A DNA stretch of 29,013 bases from CAZGUG01 sp964625335. Lineage in GTDB: Bacteria > Bacillota > Clostridia > Ch29. Location of the stretch: assembly GCA_964625335.1 (NCBI GenBank), contig CAZVBE010000024.1, forward strand, positions 1 to 29,013, read 5' to 3'. The notes under the pieces were generated by a model. The model did no database searches. It saw nothing but the letters and a program-made list of their open reading frames with translations, and was not told the origin of the DNA. Position 1 is the first letter of the stretch. Every line of letters begins with the position of its first letter. A program made the translations under genes and the position numbers. Shown piece by piece: positions 15,882-23,900 of this stretch.

Positions 15882-17247
15882 CTGCAATAGTGGTTACTAT
15901 TAGTCCAATCATAACGGGTTTAAAATTTCTGCGTGCCAGGTCCATGGGGAGGACTCTGCAAATAGCTGCTGCGGGTAAAAGTGCCCAGGGTACCAGAGTT
16001 CCCCCGCCTACCCAGATGGCACCAATCTGTCCCAGCGCTCCCAGTGTTGCGATACATCCATTGACGGCGGTACCAAAAACTTTTGCCAGCGACCCCGCAA
16101 GGGACATTCCGGAAAAACCTGAACCGTCAAGACCCGTAATAGCTCCCACAATTGTCTCCATGGATGCAACCATAGGTTTGTTCATTGGGACCGCAGCCGC
16201 CAGGGCACGACCCATATCCGACAGTATTCCCTGGGACCCTGCCGGCAGCACGCCCTCACCAAGGGCCGCCTGTATCGGGGCAATCTCTCCCATGTAAAAG
16301 AAAGCTGCTATCGGAATTACAGGGGCAAATACTTCCATGCCGAATTTAAAGCCGTCCTTCAAAAAGCCTGCTATCCGATCAAGGGCCTTTGCTCTATATT
16401 TGAGTATACATACAAGTACCAATATCAGCACCGCAGTTCCTCCCACAAGAGCTGTGGCCTCGCCGCCCCTCAGGTCGAATACAAACATAGCCGCCACATT
16501 AAGAAGAAACGCAACCGGTACCAGAACGGCGGTCAGTCTGCTTATCCATGTGATTTCTGCGTCTTTTTTCTCCTCAAACTCCTCCACTATGGTACTTTCT
16601 ATCCTGCCAAGCCGCATATCCCTCTTAAGGAATATATACGCTGCCACTACAGTGGTTATCCCCATCACCATAACCAGGGGGATACCCTTGGCCATTACGT
16701 CTACTACTTCCACCCCTGCCGCCGTGGCGGTTATTGTCGGCGCACCCTGTATTATGTAGTCACTGGAAAGCGCTATCCCGTGACCAAACAGGTTTATCGC
16801 CATTGCAACGCCAATGGCCGGCAGTCCCACCTTTAACCCGACCGGCAGAAGTACCGCCCCTACAAGGGCAGTGGCGGGGGAGGGCCAGAAAAACCATGAT
16901 ACCACAAGCATAACAATCCCTATAAACCAGAAAGCAACATCGGGGGTCTTTATAAGCCGTGAAAAAGGCCTCACCATAAGGACGTTGGCCCCAATACTCT
17001 CCATCATCTTTGACATAGCCACTATCAAAGATATTACCAGTATTATTCCAAATAATTCATTGCCTGCAACCACAAGGGCGTCGAATATACTGCGGGTGGC
17101 ATCGGTTACAGAACCCTTTGCCGCCAACCCAAGCAAAAAAATGCCCGCTATGCACGGTATAATGGTATCCCTCCGGGTTATCATGATTACCAGTATTACA
17201 ATAACCATAAAGGCATATATCCAGTGCAGCAAAGTAAGTTCAACCAT
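15865..17247 (-). CDS. Ion-transporter-superfamily permease, substrate unknown
   Basis: A 460-residue membrane protein with about twelve hydrophobic segments. The repeat structure and motifs (WFFWPSPATALVGAVLLPVG; MAINLFGHGIALSSDYIIQG; GALGQIGAIWVGGGTLVPWA) place it with the GntP/CitMHS/DctM-like ion transporter superfamily. Members take up organic acids or sugar acids, or work as antiporters, and the substrate cannot be told here. AAAGGAGG precedes the ATG. It stands alone between the gatB terminator and the small Cys-rich gene, with which its 3' end overlaps. Confidence 0.75.
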   Translation of the reverse strand: MVELTLLHWIYAFMVIVILVIMITRRDTIIPCIAGIFLLGLAAKGSVTDATRSIFDALVVAGNELFGIILVISLIVAMSKMMESIGANVLMVRPFSRLIKTPDVAFWFIGIVMLVVSWFFWPSPATALVGAVLLPVGLKVGLPAIGVAMAINLFGHGIALSSDYIIQGAPTITATAAGVEVVDVMAKGIPLVMVMGITTVVAAYIFLKRDMRLGRIESTIVEEFEEKKDAEITWISRLTAVLVPVAFLLNVAAMFVFDLRGGEATALVGGTAVLILVLVCILKYRAKALDRIAGFLKDGFKFGMEVFAPVIPIAAFFYMGEIAPIQAALGEGVLPAGSQGILSDMGRALAAAVPMNKPMVASMETIVGAITGLDGSGFSGMSLAGSLAKVFGTAVNGCIATLGALGQIGAIWVGGGTLVPWALLPAAAICRVLPMDLARRNFKPVMIGLIVTTIAAMFLV

Positions 17248-17311
17248 AAAAACGTTGACCTCCTTTTGAATAATATATTACCAATATATGCCCAAAGGGA
17301 TGTTTTGTGCG

Positions 17312-17345
17312 CAATTTAAAAGCTTCCCCAATTTCCCGGGGAAGC
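17312..17345 (-). terminator. Intrinsic terminator after gatB
   Basis: A perfect 8-bp stem GCTTCCCC/GGGGAAGC followed on the minus strand by TTTTAAATT, 17 bp after the gatB stop. It closes the pcrA-ligA-gatCAB run. Confidence 0.82.
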
Positions 17346-17361
17346 CGGGTCCCTCCTGTCT

Positions 17362-18795
17362 TTAACCTTCCAGCAGCTGTTTTAGTATCTTATTCACAAG
17401 GGCGGGATTTGCCTTACCCTTTGTTTCACGCATGGTCCGCCCCACAAGAAATGCCAGGGCCTTGGTGGCGCCTCCCCTGTAGTCCTCTACCGACTGGGGG
17501 TTTGCTTCCATAACCTTTTTAATTATTCCGGTCAGCGCCTGTTCATCGCTTATCTGGACAAGCCCCAGACTGTCCACCAATTTTCCGGGCTCCTCCCCGG
17601 TTTCAAACATCTCTGTAAACACCTTTTTGGCGGCGGAGCTGCTTACCGTTCCCCGATCCACCAACTTCAAAAGACCGGCCAGGTGTCCGGCAGGGAAGGG
17701 TATTTGTTGAGCCTCAATGCCTTTTTCGTTCAGCATCCGCATAAGCTCGCCCATGACCCAGTTACTCACAGTCTTGGGGTCTCCGCCGTATTCCTTTACG
17801 CACTCCTCAAAGAACGCAGCCATGGGCAGCGATGCTGTTATTACACCGGCATCGTACCCGGGAAGCCCCCATTCACTGATATACCTTTCGGTCCTTATAT
17901 CCGGCAGTTCCGGCAGTTCCTTCCTAATGCGGTCAATAAACTCTTCCTCCAGCACAACCGGCACAAGGTCGGGTTCGGGGAAATACCTGTAGTCGTGGGC
18001 CTCCTCCTTACTCCTTAATGAAATATTCACACCCGTAACATCATCCCATTTACGGGTTTCCTGGACCACCCGGCCGCCGGATTCCATAACCTCTATCTGC
18101 CTTTTTGTCTCATTTTCTATGGCGTTTACCAGTGCCCTGAAGGAGTTTAAATTTTTCATCTCGGTCCTTGTCCCAAGCTTATTGCTGCCCTTTGAACGCA
18201 CCGACAGGTTGACGTCAAACCTCAGGGAGCCCTCCTGCATCCTGCAGTCGGAAACCTGTGTGTATTCCAAAATCGCCTTAATCTTTTCGGCGTACAGGCG
18301 CGCTTCCTCGGCGCTTCTTAAATCCGGTTCGGATACGATTTCTATAAGCGGGACACCGCACCTGTTATAATCCACAAGGGTAGTGCCGTCCCCGGTCTCG
18401 TGCAGAAGTTTTCCTGCATCCTCCTCTATATGAATCCGCGTTATGCCGATTTTTTTACTGCCAAAGCCGCCCTTTATTTCCAGATAACCCTCCTTGCACA
18501 GCGGCAGGTCATACTGGGATATTTGGTATGCCTTGGGCAGGTCCGGGTAAAAATAGTTTTTCCGGTCCAGCTTGCTAAAACCGCTTATTGTACAGTTAGT
18601 GGCAAGCCCCGCCCTGACGGCATATTCAACCACCCTTTTGTTGAGCACCGGCAGCACCCCGGGCAGCCCTAAGCATATCGGACAGCAGTGAGTATTCTCA
18701 TCGCCGCCAAACTGTGTGGTACAGCTGCAGAAAATCTTTGTGTCGGTTGCCAGTTCGGCATGTATCTCAAGCCCTATTACGGTTTCGTATTTCAT
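17362..18795 (-). CDS. gatB: Asp/Glu-tRNA amidotransferase subunit B
   Basis: A 477-residue subunit that binds mischarged Glu-tRNA(Gln) or Asp-tRNA(Asn), activates the side chain with ATP and amidates it. Seen: YETVIGLEIHAEL at the N-terminus, zinc-ligand cysteines in FCSC and HCCPICLG, KNYFYPDLPKAYQISQYD, RIHIEEDAGKL, RCGVPLIEIVSEPD, and a C-terminal YqeY-like tail (about 330-477) ending in the GKANPALVNKIL-type helix. Full length. AAAGGAGG precedes the ATG, 15 bp after gatA. Confidence 0.97.
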   Translation of the reverse strand: MKYETVIGLEIHAELATDTKIFCSCTTQFGGDENTHCCPICLGLPGVLPVLNKRVVEYAVRAGLATNCTISGFSKLDRKNYFYPDLPKAYQISQYDLPLCKEGYLEIKGGFGSKKIGITRIHIEEDAGKLLHETGDGTTLVDYNRCGVPLIEIVSEPDLRSAEEARLYAEKIKAILEYTQVSDCRMQEGSLRFDVNLSVRSKGSNKLGTRTEMKNLNSFRALVNAIENETKRQIEVMESGGRVVQETRKWDDVTGVNISLRSKEEAHDYRYFPEPDLVPVVLEEEFIDRIRKELPELPDIRTERYISEWGLPGYDAGVITASLPMAAFFEECVKEYGGDPKTVSNWVMGELMRMLNEKGIEAQQIPFPAGHLAGLLKLVDRGTVSSSAAKKVFTEMFETGEEPGKLVDSLGLVQISDEQALTGIIKKVMEANPQSVEDYRGGATKALAFLVGRTMRETKGKANPALVNKILKQLLEG

Positions 18796-18810
18796 GCTTT
18801 AGCGCCTCCT

Positions 18811-20265
18811 TTACACCTGCGGGTGCATTTTATGGAATTCAGTACTTCTTTCGTATGCATAGGCGGCCCTGATCAGTGTATGCTCTGCGAAGGGCTTCCC
18901 TATAAACTGAAGCCCCACCGGCAAACCCTGTGAAAAACCGCAGGGGACCGACAACGCCGGCAGGCCCGCAATATTAACCGGTATTGTATATACATCCGAC
19001 AAATACATCTGCAGCGGGTCGTCCGTTTTTTCCCCCGCCCTGAAAGCCACCGTAGGCGATGTAGGACATGCGATTATGTCATAGTCCTTGAACACCCTGT
19101 CAAAATCCGCCTTTATAAGAGTCCTTATCTTCTGCGCCTTCTTATAATATGCGTCATAATAACCGGAGCTTAAGGCATAGGTTCCCAGCATAATTCTTCT
19201 CTTAACCTCTTCCCCGAAACCCTCGCTCCTTGTCTTGACAAACATGTCAACAAGATCAGAATAATCCTGTGCCCTGTAACCGTACCTTATCCCGTCGTAC
19301 CTGGCAAGGTTGGAACTGGCTTCCGCCGAAGATATTATGTAATATGCCGACAGGGCATAATCGGTATGGGGCAGCGACACCTCATCGCATACCGCACCCA
19401 TCCCTTCAAGGACCCCTATGGCATCGGTCACCCTTTCCCTGACCCCCTCTTCAATGCCCTTGCCGAAATATTCGGATGGTATGCCCACCCTCATGCCTTT
19501 TATACCCCTTTCAAGTCCGGACATAAAATCCGGCACCTCCACATCCGCCGAAGTTGAATCGTACCTGTCATAACCGCAGATATGGTTCAAAACCAGTGCA
19601 CAGTCCCTCACATCCCTTGTAAAGGGCCCAATCTGGTCCAGGGACGAGGCAAAGGCCACCAACCCGTACCGGGAAACCCTGCCGTATGTAGGCTTCATGC
19701 CCACCACACCGCACAGGGCCGCCGGCTGCCTTACCGACCCGCCGGTATCCGAACCCAGCGCAAAGGCTGCCATTCCGGAAGCCACCGCCGCCGCCGAACC
19801 GCCGCTTGAACCCCCGGGCACCCTTTCGCTGTCCCAGGGATTGCATGTCCTCTTGATTGATGAATTTTCAGTGGAAGAACCCATGGCAAACTCGTCCATG
19901 TTGGTCTTGCCCACCAGCACACATCCCGCCTGCACTAATTTTTCATATACCCTGGCGCTATAGGGCGGGACAAAATTATGCAATATCCCTGACCCACAGG
20001 TTGTCCTTATATTTTCGGTACACATATTATCCTTGAGGGCTGTCGGAATCCCTGCCAGTGGCGGCAGTTTTCCGCCCCTGGCCAGAGCGTCGTCAACCCT
20101 GAGGGCCTCTTCCAATGCCCTGTCGGCTGTTATTGTAATATAAGCGCCAACCCTGTCCTCCAGTTTCTCTATCCTGTCTGCAACCGAGCGGACTATTTCC
20201 CCGGCGCTTATCTCCCTTTCCCTGATCTTTGCATTCAGCTCATGGGCTGTCATGTAATGCAGCAT
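18811..20265 (-). CDS. gatA: Asp/Glu-tRNA amidotransferase subunit A
   Basis: A 484-residue amidase-signature subunit that releases ammonia from glutamine for GatB. Catalytic triad regions are visible: Lys in PTALKDN, the Ser of GSDTGGSVRQPAA, and the Gly/Ser-rich VPGGSSGGSAAAVASG. The open frame reaches 20313, but the only ribosome site (GGAGG at 20277-20281) is 11 bp before the ATG at 20265, so that start is used. It lies between gatC and gatB in one operon. Confidence 0.96.
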   Translation of the reverse strand: MLHYMTAHELNAKIREREISAGEIVRSVADRIEKLEDRVGAYITITADRALEEALRVDDALARGGKLPPLAGIPTALKDNMCTENIRTTCGSGILHNFVPPYSARVYEKLVQAGCVLVGKTNMDEFAMGSSTENSSIKRTCNPWDSERVPGGSSGGSAAAVASGMAAFALGSDTGGSVRQPAALCGVVGMKPTYGRVSRYGLVAFASSLDQIGPFTRDVRDCALVLNHICGYDRYDSTSADVEVPDFMSGLERGIKGMRVGIPSEYFGKGIEEGVRERVTDAIGVLEGMGAVCDEVSLPHTDYALSAYYIISSAEASSNLARYDGIRYGYRAQDYSDLVDMFVKTRSEGFGEEVKRRIMLGTYALSSGYYDAYYKKAQKIRTLIKADFDRVFKDYDIIACPTSPTVAFRAGEKTDDPLQMYLSDVYTIPVNIAGLPALSVPCGFSQGLPVGLQFIGKPFAEHTLIRAAYAYERSTEFHKMHPQV

Positions 20266-20285
20266 AAGTTTTATTTCCTCCAATC

Positions 20286-20567
20286 CTATATTACCCTGGG
20301 TACCCTGAAACATCCCTTATGGCTGTCCGGGGCGTTTTTCAGTATTTTTTCCCTGTCCATGGAAGGCTCTACTTTGTCCTCTCTGTATACATTGTTAATG
20401 GGCAGAATATGTGCCGTCGGCTCTACCTTCTCGGTATCCACCTCGCTTATCCGCTGCGCATATTCGAGTATATCGCCAAGAGTTTTTTTGAATTCTTCCT
20501 TCTCTTCCTCGGAAAACTCAAGCCTTGCGAGCGCTGCAACATATTCGACATCTTTTTTTGTAATCAC
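20286..20567 (-). CDS. gatC: Asp/Glu-tRNA amidotransferase subunit C
   Basis: A 93-residue small subunit that stabilises GatA. The typical pattern ARLEFSEEEKEEFKKTLGDI is followed by LEYAQRISEVDTEKVEPTAH. The start is GTG, overlapping the ligA stop (GTGA), with GGAGG 8 bp upstream inside the ligA 3' end, so it is likely translationally coupled to ligA. Confidence 0.95.
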   Translation of the reverse strand: MITKKDVEYVAALARLEFSEEEKEEFKKTLGDILEYAQRISEVDTEKVEPTAHILPINNVYREDKVEPSMDREKILKNAPDSHKGCFRVPRVI

Positions 20568-22609
20568 TGCTTCACCTCCGCATCCTTGCTGAAATTCTGT
20601 CCTGCTTTTAACGTAAGGCCTTCAAACTCCTTTTCGCCTATAATCTTTACTCCAAGTTTTTCGGCCTTGTCCAGCTTGCTGCCGGGGTTTTCTCCGGCCA
20701 GCACATAATCGGTGTTCCTGCTGACGCTGGAAGAAACCCTGCCTCCAAGACCCTCTATTATCCGGGCAGCCTGGCTGCGCGTATAACCGGCAAGCGTACC
20801 GGTAAGGACAAAGGTACGACCCTCAAGGACCTTTGTCACGCCGGCACCCTTTTGATCGACGTTCATTACGACCCCTGCGCTTTTAAGCCTTTCAATAAAC
20901 TCTATGTTCTGACGCTGCTCGAAAAAGGTTACTATACTTTGGGCCATTATGCTTCCTATCTCGGGTATCGCGGTAAGCTGATATGTATCTGCATTCATTA
21001 AAGCATCCATTGACCCGAAACGTTCAGCCAAAAGCGCCGCCGCCCTTGTGCCCACAAAGGGTATCCCCAGGGCGGTTATTACCCGGGAAAGCCCCCTGGC
21101 CTTAGAAGCCTCTATTGAAAAGAGCAAATTGTCCGCCGATTTGGAGCCCATCCTCTCAAGACTGGTAAGGCGGTGCTTTTTGTTCTTTAATTGATATATG
21201 CCGGAAGCATCCTCTACCAGGCCGTTATCAAGCAGCAGCTCCACGATGGAGGGCCCGAGGCCGGATATGTCCATGGCGTCCCGGGATACAAAATGTATTA
21301 CGCTGCGCCTTGTTCTTGCGGGGCAGGCTATCCCGGTACACCGGGTGGCCGATTCGCCTTCCGCTCTAACCGCATCCGAACCGCATTCGGGGCATTTGTC
21401 CGGCATACGGAATTTTTTCTCATTGCCGGTCCTTTCCCCGGTAAGCGCCTGGGTAACCTCGGGTATAATATCCCCCGCCTTTTTAACAAGCACCCAGTCA
21501 CCTATTCTTATATCCTTTTCCCTTATGTAGTCCTCATTGTGCAGCGTGGCTCTGCCTACGGTAGAACCGGAAATTCTGACCGGTTCCAGTATAGCGGTTG
21601 GAGTAAGGGCACCGGTCCTGCCCACCTGGATAACTATATCCTTAACCCGTGTCTTCTTTGCCTGGGCGGGAAACTTATATGCAATCGCCCACCGGGGGTT
21701 TTTGCTGGTGGCACCCAGCATCTCCCTATGTTCTAAGGAATTCACCTTAATGACAATACCGTCTATCTCGAAGGGCAGCTCATCTCTTCTCTGTTGCCAG
21801 TCGGTGCACCGTTCTATCACGCCCCCGATACTGTCAAAGACCCTGTACCCGGGGCTTATTTTGAAACCCTGCTCCTTGAGATACTCAAGACCCCGGGTAT
21901 GGGTCAGAATTTCTTTACCTTCTATGTACTGCAGGTTGAAGACAAATATGTCAAGGGGCCGGGATGCGGTCACCCCCGGGTCAAGCTGACGAAGCGAACC
22001 CGCTGCCGCATTCCTTGGGTTTGCAAAAACGCTTAAATCCTGCTCTGTTTGCACCCTGTTTAGCCTTTCAAACCCGTCTGTCGGTATAAAGACTTCACCC
22101 CTTACCTCCAGGCTGACGCTTTCCTTCAGCCTCAGGGGTATGGTCTTTATGGTTTTAAGGTTTGCAGTCACATCCTCCCCCACCACGCCGTCTCCCCTGG
22201 TTGCTCCCCTTTCAAAAAAACCTTTGTTGTAGGTAAGAGCCACCGACAACCCGTCTATCTTAAACTCGGTTACATATTCCACCCCTTCGCCGACTACGTT
22301 CCGCACCCTCCTGTCGAAATCCATGAGCTCACCTTCGCTAAACGCGTTTGCAAGGCTTAAGAGCGGCGTTGAATGGACTACCTTGGGAAATCTTTCGGAG
22401 GCCTTCCCGCCTACCCTTTGGGTGGGCGAATAGGGCGTAACAAATTCAGGGTATTGGTCCTCCAGTTCCTGCAGTTCCCTCATCAGAGCGTCAAATTCAT
22501 GGTCGTCAATAACCGGAGCGTCTAATACGTAATACCTGTAGTTGTGGTCTTCTATCTCCTGCCTTAACTGTTCTATTCTGCTTCCGGCCCGCTCCAGGGA
22601 TTGTTCCAT
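20564..22609 (-). CDS. ligA: NAD-dependent DNA ligase
   Basis: A 681-residue replicative ligase. Domains in order: an Ia domain with HNYRYYVLDAPVIDDHEFD (NMN binding), an adenylation domain with the nucleotidyl Lys in KIDG at residue 117, an OB fold, a Cys4 zinc finger (CPECG...CTGIAC), helix-hairpin-helix repeats (about 450-580) and a C-terminal BRCT domain (GRTFVLTGTLAGYTRSQAAR). Complete. GGGGGTGG upstream of the ATG. Its stop overlaps gatC. Confidence 0.97.
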   Translation of the reverse strand: MEQSLERAGSRIEQLRQEIEDHNYRYYVLDAPVIDDHEFDALMRELQELEDQYPEFVTPYSPTQRVGGKASERFPKVVHSTPLLSLANAFSEGELMDFDRRVRNVVGEGVEYVTEFKIDGLSVALTYNKGFFERGATRGDGVVGEDVTANLKTIKTIPLRLKESVSLEVRGEVFIPTDGFERLNRVQTEQDLSVFANPRNAAAGSLRQLDPGVTASRPLDIFVFNLQYIEGKEILTHTRGLEYLKEQGFKISPGYRVFDSIGGVIERCTDWQQRRDELPFEIDGIVIKVNSLEHREMLGATSKNPRWAIAYKFPAQAKKTRVKDIVIQVGRTGALTPTAILEPVRISGSTVGRATLHNEDYIREKDIRIGDWVLVKKAGDIIPEVTQALTGERTGNEKKFRMPDKCPECGSDAVRAEGESATRCTGIACPARTRRSVIHFVSRDAMDISGLGPSIVELLLDNGLVEDASGIYQLKNKKHRLTSLERMGSKSADNLLFSIEASKARGLSRVITALGIPFVGTRAAALLAERFGSMDALMNADTYQLTAIPEIGSIMAQSIVTFFEQRQNIEFIERLKSAGVVMNVDQKGAGVTKVLEGRTFVLTGTLAGYTRSQAARIIEGLGGRVSSSVSRNTDYVLAGENPGSKLDKAEKLGVKIIGEKEFEGLTLKAGQNFSKDAEVKQ

Positions 22610-22621
22610 AAACCCACCCCC

Positions 22622-23566
22622 TTAACCAAAAATCCCTGCCACATGGTCAATGCTCTCATAACCACTGATATCGTACTCCATAAGCGGTATGCTGTACAAA
22701 ATTCTGTCCCCGAATTTACGGTGAATCTCCTGCAGATACCGGCTCTCGACTTCTTTCCTTTTGCTGAAGAACTCGCTGTCTGTCTCCTCGGGCAGGACAC
22801 GGTTTATAATTATCCCTTCCACAGGTATACCGTTCCTCTCAAGAAAACCTATGGCTTTTTCAGTCTCCAGTATGGGAAGCTGCTGGGCATTAAGCACAAA
22901 TACAAAGCCCGCCCTTTTATTGTCAACCAGAAATTCCCTTGCCTTTTCGAAGCGCTGTTTTCTATCCAGCAGCACCTTCATTACAGGGTCGTCCTTTATC
23001 CTCTCCTCAAGGGATTTATCCACCACCGACGCCATTCTCATCATATCGTTTACATTCCGGCGCCGTTCAATCATACCCTGCAGCCACCTTCCCATAAGCT
23101 CCGGCAGCGACAAAAGCCTCAGGGTATGGCCGGTGGGAGCCGTATCGAATACCACCCTCTGGTATTCGCTGCCCACCAGGTCGATTATCTCGATAAACTT
23201 ATCAAATATGGCTGCCTCTTCTGCCCCGGGAGAATGATAGGCGGCATCCAGCTGCCGCTGTATCTCGATGATTATGTTGGGGCTGAAACTGCCCTGCATC
23301 TGTTCTTTAATCCTGTTTATATATCTGCTGCTTTCTGTCTCCGGGTCTATTTCAATGCCGAAAAGGTTGGTGTCAAGTTTCTTAGGCCCGTCTCCCAACT
23401 CGACCTGAAATATCTGCCCAAGCGAATGGGCAGGGTCTGTGGAAAGTACCAGCGTTTTATAACCCTTCCTCGCAAGGCTTAATGAATAGGCCGATGAACA
23501 CGTGGTCTTGCCTACCCCGCCCTTGCCGCCAAAGAATACTATTTCCTTATCCATAAGACCTGACAT
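22622..23566 (-). CDS. ArsA/Get3-family ATPase
   Basis: A 314-residue cytoplasmic ATPase of the deviant Walker A group. Seen: GGKGGVGKTT (13-22), STDPAHSLG, DTAPTGHTLRLLSLPE (the A-loop region typical of ArsA/Get3), and FVLNAQQLPILET. Relatives drive arsenite efflux (ArsA) or target tail-anchored membrane proteins (Get3). No arsB, arsD or arsR is near and the arsenite Cys ligands of ArsA are not evident, so a chaperone-like role is as likely. The ATG at 23566 follows AAGGGGG. It lies 12 bp upstream of ligA and 18 bp after a small unknown gene, an operon-like arrangement. Confidence 0.9.
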   Translation of the reverse strand: MSGLMDKEIVFFGGKGGVGKTTCSSAYSLSLARKGYKTLVLSTDPAHSLGQIFQVELGDGPKKLDTNLFGIEIDPETESSRYINRIKEQMQGSFSPNIIIEIQRQLDAAYHSPGAEEAAIFDKFIEIIDLVGSEYQRVVFDTAPTGHTLRLLSLPELMGRWLQGMIERRRNVNDMMRMASVVDKSLEERIKDDPVMKVLLDRKQRFEKAREFLVDNKRAGFVFVLNAQQLPILETEKAIGFLERNGIPVEGIIINRVLPEETDSEFFSKRKEVESRYLQEIHRKFGDRILYSIPLMEYDISGYESIDHVAGIFG

Positions 23567-23584
23567 AACTTTAACCCCCTTCCA

Positions 23585-23884
23585 TCAGTGAAAATGATAC
23601 TTTTCAAACTGTTCGCTTAATATATCCTTCTTGTCCGCCATACGCATCTCCCAGCCCTCTAAATCCTTCGCCATATAGGGCATAAGTTCCAGCGTATAAT
23701 AGGAGGCGGGGGAAGGTATGCCTAAAAAATCCGAAAAACAAAGCAGCATGAAATAGTCGTTGCCGTCTAACGCATCCTTCTTTATAATGCGGACGGAATT
23801 TTGCCTTGCGCCTTCGAAAAAACCTCGGTTTACATCGGCCAGGAACTTAAAACAGTTTTTAATAGTATCCTTTACCTTTCCCAT
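23585..23884 (-). CDS. Small unknown protein paired with the ArsA-family ATPase
   Basis: A 99-residue soluble protein; the N-terminal half is basic and the second half carries the striking segment GIPSPASYYTLELMPYMAKD followed by LEGWEMRM. I have an uncertain memory of similar short proteins (the 'cory-CC-star' type) with a GIPNPxSYYTLEL-like segment encoded beside ArsA-family ATPases. This copy lacks a C-terminal CC and ends in EKYHFH. GGAAGGGGG lies upstream of the ATG. The 18-bp gap to the ATPase gene suggests co-translation and perhaps a physical partner. Confidence 0.75.
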   Translation of the reverse strand: MGKVKDTIKNCFKFLADVNRGFFEGARQNSVRIIKKDALDGNDYFMLLCFSDFLGIPSPASYYTLELMPYMAKDLEGWEMRMADKKDILSEQFEKYHFH

Positions 23885-23900
23885 AGGTTTTACCCCCTTC

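Noticed and set aside
22601..23482. A 293-residue plus-strand frame opposite the ArsA-family gene
   Set aside because: The minus strand carries a complete ATPase with all motifs and a good ribosome site. The plus frame has none.
22622..23566. Arsenic resistance operon
   Set aside because: No arsB, arsC, arsD or arsR nearby; ATPase motifs alone do not separate ArsA from Get3-like proteins.
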